A stretch of 64,000 bases of DNA from Closterium sp. Naga37s-1 (lineage: Eukaryota; Streptophyta; Zygnematophyceae; Desmidiales; Closteriaceae). Both the position numbers and the translations under genes were made by a program. The DNA lies in assembly GCA_947471745.1 (NCBI GenBank), contig CANJKZ010000825.1, positions 558,001 to 622,000 of the forward strand, in the 5' to 3' direction. The notes below the pieces were generated by a model. It searched no databases. It had not been told where the DNA came from and saw nothing but the letters and a program-made list of their open reading frames with translations. Positions 27,824-37,200 of the stretch are shown piece after piece. Within the stretch, counting starts at the first letter, position 1, and every line of letters begins with the position of its first letter.

Positions 27824-27859
27824 GTTTGATTAGTTAGCCTCTGCACAGTCTTCTTCGTC

Positions 27860-30800
27860 ATGAATTCGAGCAGCGGCGGAAGCGGCAGCAGCGGCAGCAG
27901 TCCCGGCGAGGCGCGGACGCACTGCGGTCTTCCCGCGCACCAGCGCCTGCATCCGCCGCCGCGGCCGTCGTACCCGCCTGACCCGCGCGCGTTCGACTTC
28001 TCCTTTGCACTCAACAACCCCGAATTCAGCGACCGCTGCCTCTCCCTCGAGATTGCCGCGGATGAGCTGGAGGACGAAGAAGGACGTGGGCAGGGGGAAG
28101 AGCAGGAGCAGGCGGAGGAAGGATGGCATAAGCAGGGACACGAGAACGGTCACGAGCTAGAGCGCGGAGAGGAATTACGGAAGGGTGAAGGAGAGCGGAT
28201 GGGTAATAACGGAATGGCGTCTGCAGATCTCGCTGCCACAGCTGGCATGGACGGCTCAGATTCAAGCACGATCGATGACGCGACTGATGCAGCAGCAGCC
28301 TCTGCTGCTGGCGCTGACAGAAACAGTGGAGGTGCAGCAGCAGCTGGTGCTGCTTTCGTTGGCAACAGAAGCAGCAGCAGCAAGAGCAGCAGCAGCAGCA
28401 GCAGCAGCACCAGCGGCTGTGCAGAGCAGCAGGTGCAGGTGCCTTGTGAGTCGGCTCAAAAGCCCCGGCGGGTGCAGGTGCACGTGATATCAGCCATCCT
28501 CGTGTCTCAGTCCGACTTCTTCAAATCGCTCTTCTCGCCGCAATGGCGCCCCCCTCCTCCTCCTCCTCCTCCACCTCCTCCTCCTCCTCTTCGACCTCTC
28601 TCTTCCTCGCCCTCAGCTTCATCTTTCTTGTCTGAGCCTGAATTTGTGAAGCCTCCTCCAGTCACCATCCGACTCGCACCGGAAGGTAAGTAAGTTGCAT
28701 ACTTGGAATGTCAGTTCAAGGTGGTCTTCTTTCAGCTTTGCTGTGTCCTGCACCCCCACTGCCCACTCCCACTCCCCATCGCCACTCGTCCCTCCTCCAC
28801 CCTCGCCCTCCGCCCGCCCTAGTTTTGAGGCGCCTCAAAACTAGACTTCCCTCCGCCCACCCCTTCCGTCTTCGCTTCCCCGCTCACCCCTTACCTTCCT
28901 TCCCCCACTCCGCCTCCCTCCGCCTTCACTTCCAGAGGAGCGCCCCTTGATGCATCTGCTGCACTACCTGTACACGGGGCGCCTGGGCTCCGATGATTGA
29001 TGCATGGCCCTTCCCCATTCCCCTCTTCCATTCCGCCCCGCCTCCAACCCACAGAGCAACAGCCCTTCATGCATCTGCTGCACTACCTGTACACAGGGCG
29101 CCTGGGCTCCGATGATCCAGAGGCCGTGCTGCACCTGCTGCTGCTGGCAAACAAGTTCTCCGTGCTGTCCTGTGTGGACGTGTGCGCACACCACCTGAGG
29201 TAGGAAGTGTAACAGTAATGGTACTGGGGGTGAAAGTAACGCTTTTTAAGGTAGGTGATGCTCAGGTGGTGCACGGAACGCGTTACCTGCTCTCTCTGTT
29301 TTGCCTGCTTTCTCACTTGACTGCAAGGAAGGGAGGTACTACTTGTCTCTGATGCTACTTGTTGCTCTGCACTCTTTCTTTCTTCCTCCCCTGCAGAGAG
29401 TTACCTCTCACGCTTGACATTGCCTGCACGCTACTCCGGGTCTGCTCCAACGTTGCTCTCTCTGACGCTGGTGGGTAGCTATCATGCTGGTGAGTTGGTC
29501 TGGTCGCACGCTGGTAGATCTTAAGCAGTTAGGCCTTGTTGAGGGGCAATGCTTTTATCTTATGCTGATAATTCAGATCTCACCCCCGACCTTTTCTCAC
29601 TCAACTTCCCTTTTTCAGCTTCCTTCCTGCTTGCCTCTGCTCTCGTGTGATGAGTCGATTTTTGAGTCACCTGCTTGCCTGGGCTCCGATGATTGATGAG
29701 GTGATGAGTCGACTCAAAAATCGACTCAAAAACCTGCTTGCCTCTGCTCTCTTTTCCTTCCCTGCCTTCTCCTCTGTTACGCTGCAGCTTCCATCCTCCT
29801 CGCCTCCTCCTCGGCCTTCCTAGTGCAGCATTTCACCTCCCTCGACGCCACCTGGCACACGCCCAAATTCCTCTGATTACTCTGCGCTCTTCCCTTCTGT
29901 CCCTTCCTCTCCCTCCCCCCTTGCAATGTCGCAGCTTCCATCCTCCTCGCCTCCTCCTCGGCCTTCCTAGTAGAGCACTTCACCTCCCTCAACGCCACCT
30001 GGCACACGCCGACTTCCTTCCTTTCTGTTCTCTTCTCTCCCTCTTTCCACATGCACTCTGCAGCCTCCTTCCTCCTCGCCTCCTCCTCAGTCTTCCTGGT
30101 GCAGCACTTCACCTCTCTGGACGCCACCTGGCACACGTCCGACTTCCTCTCTCTCCCTCTCGAGGCGCTGCAAGCTCTGTTGGGGAGCGACGACGTGGGA
30201 GTGCAGGCCGAGGAGACGGTGTTGGAGGCGTGCCTGCACTGGGTGCGCCACCACTGGCCGGACGACTTAGCACAACGCAAGGAGATGCTGGGAAGGTGAG
30301 CACCCTGCAAGCACTGATGTGAGATGCTGGGGAACGACGGTGTGTTAGTGCAGGCAGAGGAGCCGGTGCTTGAGGCGTGCCTGCACTGGGTGCGCCACCA
30401 CTGGCCGGACAACCTTTCCACACGAAAGGAGATGCTGGGAAGGTGCGTGTAGCTATCACTGATTCCGCCCTGCAAGCCCTGCTGGGGAGCGACGGCGTGG
30501 GAGTGCAGGCAGAGGAGCCAGTTCTCGAAGCGTGCTTGCATTGGGTGCGCCACCTCTGGCCGGACGACTTAGCACAACGCAAGGAGATGCTGGTAAGGTT
30601 AGTGAGTGGGTGGGTGGGGTTTTCTCAGCCTCATAGAAGTGCTTATGGGTTCGCTTCCTTCCAAGAATTTTCGTCTCTATTTCCCTCCTAGCGTCCTCCT
30701 ACCCCTCTCCTCCCCTCCCCTCAACCCCCCCTCCCCAGGCTAGCAGGCAGCATTCGCTTTCCAGCAATGGCAACATCCGCCCTGCACGCGCTCATCACCA

Positions 30801-32471
30801 CCACACCAGAAGCGGACTCCCCCACCCTCCGCGCCCTCATAACAGAGGCGCTCTGGTTCAAGTGCTCCTCGTTTGAATGGCAACAGCAGCCGCTCATCCC
30901 CTTCCCCTCTTTTTTCCTGTTTCCCTTCTCCTTCTTCTTTTTCTCCTTCTCCTTCTCGTTCTCTTTGTCTCCCACCCCTCCCCAGGCTGGCAGGTAGCAT
31001 TCGCTTTCCAGCAATGGCAACATCCGCCCTGCACGCGCTCATCACCACCACACCAGAAGCCGACTCCCCCACCCTCCACGCCCTCGTCACAGAAGCTCTC
31101 TGGTTCAAGTGCTCCTCGTTCGAACGCCAGCAACAACTCATTCAAGACTCAATGCAAATGCACCAGCAGCAGCACAGGCGGTACCAGCGCCGGTGCCAGC
31201 TGTCCGTCTGTAGCGAGGTGCTGCTGCAAGATTGCTACATGCTACAGCCGGGGCAGGCGATACTGCTGGCCGGTAATTGCATGCGCTATCGATGTGCTTC
31301 CATTTGCAGGGCGTGTGCCCTGGCGTGTATGTGTTCCGTCTGTAGCGAGGTGCTGCTGTAGGACTGCTACATGCTACAGCCAGGGCAGGCGGTACTCCTA
31401 GCAGGTGAGTGGAAACAATAGATAGTGTGTGTATATGTGCACGTGGTCGTGCCCCAATATTCTCTATTACTCCCTTTCCATCTCGTCACACACAGGAGGA
31501 GCGTGGCTGCATGGCAACCTCTTCTCACTCAAGGTCACGTGGGTGGCAGCTCAGACCTTCACACTCACCGATCGTCATCCCTCCTTATCCTTTGCTACTC
31601 TCCCCTCCCATCTCGTCACACAGGAGGAGCGTGGCTGCATGGCAAGCTCTTCTCACTCAAGGTCATGCGGGTGGCGGCACCTGTTGGGGGATCAGACTTT
31701 GGCCTGTTTCTCCAAGCCTCGCAGGTAGGGTCCCCTTAGCCATTTATATTGGGTATGCAATAAGCTGTTCCCATACGTTCCTCATTGTACCTTGTTGGAA
31801 GATCAGGCTTCTGTCTCTTCCTCCAAGGCTCGACTTGTTGCACACCCCCTCCCTCCCACTCCCATTCCCTGCCCCCGCTCCCCTTCACCTCCGCCGTCTC
31901 CTACCCCTTCTCCTTCGCTCTCTCCTCAGAGGAGCCCCACACATGACAGGGTGTTGGACGACAGTGTGACCATAGAGGGGAAGAGGCAGAAGCACCACTT
32001 ATTGCTCACTGCCTCCTTCCCACCCTCCTTCTCACACCCCTTCCCACACCCCTCTCCCGCTCTCTCCTCAGCGGAGCCCCACGCACGACAGGGTGTTGGA
32101 CGACAGTGTGACCATCGAGGGGCAAAGGCAGAAGCAGAAGCACCAGTTAATGCTCACTGCCGTCTTCCCACCCACACCCTTGCCCCATCCCTCAGAGGAG
32201 CCCCACACACGACAGGGTGTTGGACGACAGTGTGACCATCGAGTTCACCTTTCTCGTGAAAGAGCACCCTTCCGGCCAATTCGTGCAGCAGAAGCAGACC
32301 GCATCGCACACCTTCAAAGGGCTCTTTAGAGAGCGCGGTTACCGCAGCCTGCTGAACCCCTGGAGCGAGGTGGTGAGGGACAATGGCAAGTATTTTCGCA
32401 ACGGGGTGATGCACCTCAGGGCGGACCTGAGGGTGCTGCAGCTGGGGGAGGGGCTGGCGCCCTTTGACTGA
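27860..32471 (+). CDS. BTB/POZ-BACK domain protein of the POB1/LRB type, 7 exons
   Basis: Model: join 27860-28685, 29055-29199, 29397-29470, 30064-30295, 30986-31272, 31624-31724, 32196-32471. All introns are GT-AG, phases join, total 1941 nt (646 residues). The family supplies substrate adaptors for CUL3 ubiquitin ligases, and in Arabidopsis POB1/LRB act in the nucleus. FDFSFALNNPEFSDRCLSLE (45-64) begins the POB1-type N-region. A low-complexity Glu/Ser insert follows, then BTB segments HVISAILVSQSDFFKSLF (208-225) and LMHLLHYLYTGRLGSDDPEA, LLLANKFSVLSC (about 279-314). BACK runs about 350-475 (LEALQALLGSDDVGV, ACLHWVRHHWPDDLAQR, RLAGSIRFPAM). The C-terminal POB1-like domain includes SVTIEFTFLVKEHPSGQF, NPWSEVVRDNGKYF and GVMHLRADLRVLQLG. 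A poly-Pro run (about 231-243) interrupts the BTB fold. It is longer than plant POB1 because of these inserts. Confidence 0.85.
28819..28844. repeat. 26-bp perfect palindrome, CTAGTTTTGAG-GC core
   Basis: Arms CTAGTTTTGAGGC and complement, in intron 1 of the BTB gene. Same TTTTGAG...CTCAAAA core as the others but with GCGC in the centre. Confidence 0.95.
28936..29003 (+). repeat. Partial copy of BTB exon 2 start
   Basis: After acceptor TTCCAG it encodes ERPLMHLLHYLYTGRLGSDD in the correct phase, then TGA. Intact exon 2 (29055) reads QQPFMHLLHYLYTGRLGSDD and continues. Inclusion of this copy would truncate the protein in the BTB domain. Confidence 0.92.
29652..29727. repeat. Inverted repeat with a captured piece of exon 2
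   Basis: Seventeen-base arms GAGTCGATTTTTGAGTC (29652-29668) and its complement (29711-29727). The 42-nt loop contains CCTGGGCTCCGATGATTGAT, which matches the end of the exon 2 partial copy at about 28980-29000, including its stop. Confidence 0.9.
29788..30015 (+). repeat. Two partial copies of BTB exon 4 start
   Basis: At about 29788-29870 and 29934-30012, each after a GCAG acceptor-like end, encoding SILLASSSAFLVQHFTSLDA (or VEHFTSLNA) and TWHTP. Intact exon 4 at 30064 has SFLLASSSVFLVQHFTSLDA. Both copies break off after about 30 codons. Confidence 0.92.
30317..30600 (+). repeat. Two partial copies of BTB exon 4 end
   Basis: About 30317-30440 and 30466-30600 encode GVLVQAEEPVLEACLHWVRH and GVGVQAEEPVLEACLHWVRH through RKEML and end at donor-like AAG|GTGCGT or AAG|GTTAGT. 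Intact exon 4 ends at 30295. These are alternative or decoy donors. Confidence 0.92.
30739..30893 (+). repeat. Partial copy of BTB exon 5 start
   Basis: After CTCCCCAG it encodes LAGSIRFPAMATSALHALIT and continues to EALWFKCSSFEWQQQ, almost identical to intact exon 5 at 30986, then changes to low-complexity CT-rich sequence with no donor. Confidence 0.92.
31309..31403 (+). repeat. Partial copy of BTB exon 5 end
   Basis: Encodes VCSEVLL, stop, DCYMLQPGQAVLLAG next to GTGAGT. Intact exon 5 ends SEVLLQDCYMLQPGQAILLA at 31272. A CAA-to-TAG change gives the stop. Confidence 0.88.
31496..31556 (+). repeat. Partial copy of BTB exon 6 start
   Basis: After CACACAG it encodes GAWLHGNLFSLKVTWVAA. Intact exon 6 at 31624 has GAWLHGKLFSLKVMRVAA. 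Confidence 0.9.
31790..32150 (+). repeat. Partial copies of BTB exon 6 end and exon 7 start
   Basis: 31790-31832 encodes a decayed VGRSGFCLFLQGS (exon 6 has VGGSDFGLFLQAS). Then 31930-31995 and about 32070-32145, each after CTCCTCAG, encode RSPTHDRVLDDSVTIEG like intact exon 7 at 32196. Order is donor-side copy first, acceptor-side copies next. Confidence 0.88.
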
Positions 32472-32512
32472 CGAGGCAGGTGGTCAAATGGTGAGGGGAG
32501 AGGCAGGTGGGT

Positions 32513-32675
32513 GGAAGGGGATGGGTTTGTGAAGCTTGCCTAGTTTTGAGACGTCTCAAAAAAAGGGGATGGGTTTGTGAAGCTCGCCTAGTTTTGAGAC
32601 GTCTCAAAAAAAGGGGATGGGTTTGTGAAGGTTGCCTAGTTTTGAGACGTCTCAAAAAAAGGGGATGGGTTTGTG
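32513..32675. repeat. 49-bp tandem repeat with a TTTTGAGACGTCTCAAAA palindrome in each unit
   Basis: Three full units of GGGGATGGGTTTGTGAAG...TTGCCTAG plus palindrome (cores at 32544-32561, 32593-32610, 32642-32659), then a fourth GGGGATGGGTTTGTGAAG that runs into the duplicated exon 7 end. Confidence 0.95.
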
Positions 32676-32683
32676 AAGGTTGC

Positions 32684-32824
32684 GGTTATGGCAGCCTGCT
32701 GGACCCGTGGAGTGAGGTGGTGAGGGACAATGGCAGGTACTTTTGGCACGGAGACATGCACGTGAGAGCGAACCTGAGGGTGCTGCAGCTGGGGGAGGGG
32801 CTGGGGCTGGCACCCTTTGACTGA
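32684..32824 (+). repeat. Copy of the end of BTB exon 7
   Basis: Encodes GYGSLLDPWSEVVRDNGRYF, then HVRANLRVLQLGEG and APFD with stop. Intact exon 7 ends with NPWSEVVRDNGKYF and APFD at 32471. It has drifted but kept its frame and stop. Confidence 0.92.
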
Positions 32825-32912
32825 TGCAGGCAGTGTCAGATGGTGAGAGACAGTTGGTCAGGTGGGGAGAGGGCTCACGTCACTTTCTGACGGCCAGCAG
32901 AGTCTAGTGTCA

Positions 32913-33060
32913 CAGGGGATGAGACAGAGATGTGAGAGGTGAGGGGATGAGACAGAGATGTGAGAGGTGAGGGGATGAGACAGAGATGTGAGAGGTGAGG
33001 GGATGAGAAAGAGATGTGAGAGGTGAGGGGATGAGACAGAGATGCGAGTGGCGAGGGTTG
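32913..33060. repeat. 28-bp tandem repeat GAGGGGATGAGACAGAGATG...
   Basis: About five units of 28 bp, more diverged at the right end. Confidence 0.92.
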
Positions 33061-33354
33061 CGGCGGGGTGACTAGAGTGTCATACCGGTACATGAGTTGT
33101 TGTATTGTAAGTGTATCATTTGTATGTGAACAGTGCACGTGGAACAAATTTCAAGCCTTTGTGAATACCAGTTTCGACCAGTTTATGATAACTGTTGTTT
33201 GCTCTGAAAAAGGGACTTGGGTTGGGAGAAAGATTCTCCCATTGTGAGCAAGAGGCTGAGTTTGAGACACAAGGTCACTGCCTGGCAACATTTCAGGCCG
33301 ACACATGTGCCACAGTTATATCCTGCACGCCCTGGTAAATTTGCTGAAATACCA

Positions 33355-33379
33355 GTACCGTACCGTACCGTACCGTACC
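33355..33379. repeat. (ACCGT)n pentanucleotide repeat
   Basis: Five units. Confidence 0.92.
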
Positions 33380-33667
33380 TACTAGTGCTGCAGTAATGCA
33401 GTAAAAATCAGTGAACATTTTTGTGAACAATTTCCATAATAAGTCTCCCATTTCTTCCACATGACTGAAAAAAAAGGTCTACAAGGTATTGACCTTCAGC
33501 ATCCCCTTGCGTGGCATTCCAATCCATCATCTCCTCTCCCATCATAACCTCTCCCATCATCTCCTCTCCCATACTCTACTGCCCCTTTCATTTCTGCCTG
33601 TCTTCTCGTCATTCCGCCCCTCCCTCTGCAAGCCCTCACTTGGACTCCACCTCTCCACGCTTGTGCC

Positions 33668-33760
33668 ACTGCTGCTGCTGCTGCTGCTGCTGCTGCTTCT
33701 GCCTCTGCTGCTACTGCTGCTGCTGCCACTGTTGCCACTGCTGCCCCCACTGCTGCTCTT
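33668..33760. repeat. CTG-rich trinucleotide tract
   Basis: Ten pure CTG units followed by interrupted CTG/CCACTG units. Confidence 0.85.
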
Positions 33761-34223
33761 GCTGCTCCCACCATTCCTCCCTCTTCCCCATGCCATCCCT
33801 GTTCCCTCATCCCCATGCACAGGCCTTGTCTTCCAGTACCCGCCTCTACTCCCCCTCTCATTCTCCATGACCCTGTTCTCTCCATTCTCGCCTATCTCTT
33901 TCCTGTTGCCCCTTCTTCCCCTCCTGCTCGCCCTGCCCTCCCTGCTATCTCTGCCCTCCCTGCTAGGCCGCCAGTCACCCCCGCTGCCAGTACTAACAAC
34001 TGCAGCACTGGCTGTTGCTGGCTGGGCCTGCCTCCTGGAAGCAAGGGGAAAGGGGGTGAGAGGAGGTGGGGGGGAGAGTTGAGGGGTAGACATTCTCACC
34101 TTACGACTTGGGGAGTGTCTACACCTCAGAAGATAGAGTGTTGCGATGTCTCAAAACACTACTTCAAACAAGAAGATAGAGAAAACAGTGCTCATGCACT
34201 GTCCAACGTGTAAAGACATCCTC

Positions 34224-34290
34224 ACCTGACGTCATGCTTACCTGGCATATTTCTCACCTGACGTCATGCTTACCTGGCATATTTCTCACC
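34224..34290. repeat. 32-bp direct repeat at the array edge
   Basis: Two copies of a 32-bp unit containing CACCTGACGTCATGC, TTACCTGGCAT and ATTTCT, each ending in CTCACCTG, the phrase that starts the 16-bp minisatellite a few bases later. It may be the array's progenitor. Confidence 0.85.
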
Positions 34291-36028
34291 TGCCGTTTCG
34301 CATCCAGTTGCCGTGCCTCTCACCTGCCATGCCTCTCACCTGCCATGCCTCTCACCTGCCATGCCTCTCACCTGCCATGCCTCTCACCTGCCATGCCTCT
34401 CACCCTGCCATGCCTCTCACCTGCCATGCCTCTCACCTGCCATGCCTCTCACCTGCCATGCCTCTCACCTGCCATGCCTCTCACCTGCCATGCCTCTCAC
34501 CTGCCATGCCTCTCACCTGCCATGCCTCTCACCTGCCATGCCTCTCACCTGCCATGCCTCTCACCTGCCATGCCTCTCACCTGCCATGCCTCTCACCTGC
34601 CATGCCTCTCACCTGCCATGCCTCTCACCTGCCATGCCTCTCACCTGCCATGCCTCTCACCTGCCATGCCTCTCACCTGCCATGCCTCTCACCTGCCATG
34701 CCTCTCACCTGCCATGCCTCTCACCTGCCATGCCTCTCACCTGCCATGCCTCTCACCTGCCATGCCTCTCACCTGCCATGCCTCTCACCTGCCATGCCTC
34801 TCACCTGCCATGCCTCTCACCTGCCATGCCTCTCACCTGCCATGCCTCTCACCTGCCATGCCTCTCACCTGCCATGCCTCTCACCTGCCATGCCTCTCAC
34901 CTGCCATGCCTCTCACCTGCCATGCCTCTCACCTGCCATGCCTCTCACCTGCCATGCCTCTCACCTGCCATGCCTCTCACCTGCCATGCCTCTCACCTGC
35001 CATGCCTCTCACCTGCCATGCCTCTCACCTGCCATGCCTCTCACCTGCCATGCCTCTCACTGCATGCTCACCTGCCATGCCTCTCACCTGCCATGCCTCT
35101 CACCTGCCATGCCTCTCACCTGCCATGCCTCTCACCTGCCATGCCTCTCACCTGCCATGCCTCTCACCTGCCATGCCTCTCACCTGCCATGCCTCTCACC
35201 TGCCATGCCTCTCACCTGCCATGCCTCTCACCTGCCATGCCTCTCACCTGCCATGCCTCTCACCTGCCATGCCTCTCACCTGCCATGCCTCTCACCTGCC
35301 ATGCCTCTCACCTGCCATGCCTCTCACCTGCCATGCCCTCTCACCTGCCATGCCTCTCACCTGCCATGCCTCTCACCTGCCATGCCTCTCACCTGCCATG
35401 CCTCTCACCTGCCATGCCTCTCACCTGCCATGCCTCTCACCTGCCATGCCTCTCACCTGCCATGCCTCTCACCTGCCATGCCTCTCACCTGCCATGCCTC
35501 TCACCTGCCATGCCTCTCACCTGCCATGCCTCTCACCTGCCATGCCTCTCACCTGTCCATGCCTCTCACCTGTCATGCCTCTCACCTGCCATGCCTCTCA
35601 CCTGCCATGCCTCTCACCTGCCATGCCTCTCACCTGCCATGCCTCTCACCTGCCATGCCTCTCACCTGCCATGCCTCTCACCTGCCATGCCTCTCACCTG
35701 CCATGCCTCTCACCTGCCATGCCTCTCACCTGCCATGCCTCTCACCTGCCATGCCTCTCACCTGCCATGCCTCTCACCTGCCATGCCTCTCACCTGCCAT
35801 GCCTCTCACCTGCCATGCCTCTCACCTGCCATGCCTCTCACCTGCCATGCCTCTCACCTGCCATGCCTCTCACCTGCCATGCCTCTCACCTGCCATGCCT
35901 CTCACCTGCCATGCCTCTCACCTGCCATGCCTCTCACCTGCCATGCCTCTCACCTGCCATGCCTCTCACCTGCCATGCCTCTCACCTGCCATGCCTCTCA
36001 CCTGCCATGCCTCTCACCTGCCATGCCT

Positions 36029-36125
36029 CTCACCTCTCATGCCTCTCACCTCTCATGCCTCTCACCTCTCATGCCTCTCACCTCTCATGCCTCTCACCTC
36101 TCATGCCTCTCACCTCTCATGCCTC
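36029..36125. repeat. Minisatellite variant block: CTCTCATG units
   Basis: Six consecutive units read CACCTCTCATG instead of CACCTGCCATG, a local expansion of one mutant unit. Confidence 0.9.
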
Positions 36126-36864
36126 TCACCTGTCATGCCTCTCACCTGCCATGCCTCTCACCTGCCATGCCTCTCACCTGCCATGCCTCTCACCTGCCAT
36201 GCCTCTCACCTGCCATGCCTCTCACCTGCCATGCCTCTCACCTGTCATGCCTCTCACCTGTCATGCCTCTCACCTGCCATGCCTCTCACCTGTCATGCCT
36301 CTCACCTGTCATGCCTCTCACCTGCCATGCCTCTCACCTGCCATGCCTCTCACCTGCCATGCCTCTCACCTGTCATGCCTCTCACCTGCCATGCCTCTCA
36401 CCTGCCATGCCTCTCACCTGTCATGCCTCTCACCTGTCATGCCTCTCACCTGTCATGCCTCTCACCTGTCATGCCTCTCACCTGTCATGCCTCTCACCTG
36501 TCATGCCTCTCACCTGCCATGCCTCTCACCTGTCATGCCTCTCACCTGTCATGCCTCTCACCTGCCATGCCTCTCACCTGCCATGCCTCTCACCTGCCAT
36601 GCCTCTCACCTGCCATGCCTCTCACCTGCCATGCCTCTCACCTGTCATGCCTCTCACCTGTCATGCCTCTCACCTGCCATGCCTCTCACCTGTCATGCCT
36701 CTCACCTGTCATGCCTCTCACCTGTCATGCCTCTCACCTGTCATGCCTCTCACCTGCCATGCCTCTCACCTGCCATGCCTCTCACCTGTCATGCCTCTCA
36801 CCTGCCATGCCTCTCACCTGTCATGCCTCTCACCTGTCATGCCTCTCACCTGTCATGCCTCTCA

Positions 36865-37200
36865 CCTGTCATGCTCATGCCTCTCACCTGTCATGCTCAT
36901 GCCTCTCACCTGTCATGCTCATGCCTCTCACCTGTCATGCTCATGCCTCTCACCTGTCATGCTCATGCCTCTCACCTGTCATGCCTCTCACCTGTCATGC
37001 CTCTCACCTGTCATGCCTCTCACCTGTCATGCTCATGCCTCTCACCTGTCATGCTCATGCCTCTCACCTGTCATGCCCATGCCTCTCACCTGTCATGCCC
37101 ATGCCTCTCACCTGTCATGCCCATGCCTCTCACCTGTCATGCCTCTCACCTGTCATGCCCATGCCTCTCACCTGTCATGCCCATGCCTCTCACCTGTCAT
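36865..37200. repeat. Minisatellite variant block: 22-bp units with an extra CATGCT or CATGCC
   Basis: Several units have CATGCTCATGCC or CATGCCCATGCC in place of CATGCC, giving 22-bp units that alternate with 16-bp ones. Confidence 0.88.

Larger units (their letters stand above)
32825..34213. other. Spacer between BTB gene and minisatellite
   Basis: No gene supported. Holds a 28-bp tandem repeat (32913-33060), an (ACCGT)n tract (33355-33379), a CTG-rich tract (33668-33760) and long CT-rich stretches. A half-palindrome TGTCTCAAAACAC is at 34147-34159. A 180-codon minus frame at 33557-34099 is Ser/Gly/Arg-rich low complexity. Confidence 0.5.

Noticed and set aside
33557-34099. 180-codon minus-strand ORF next to the minisatellite
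   Set aside because: Ser/Gly/Arg low complexity opposite a CTG/CT-rich tract; no domain. A possible exon start (GTGAGAATG nearby) is not enough.
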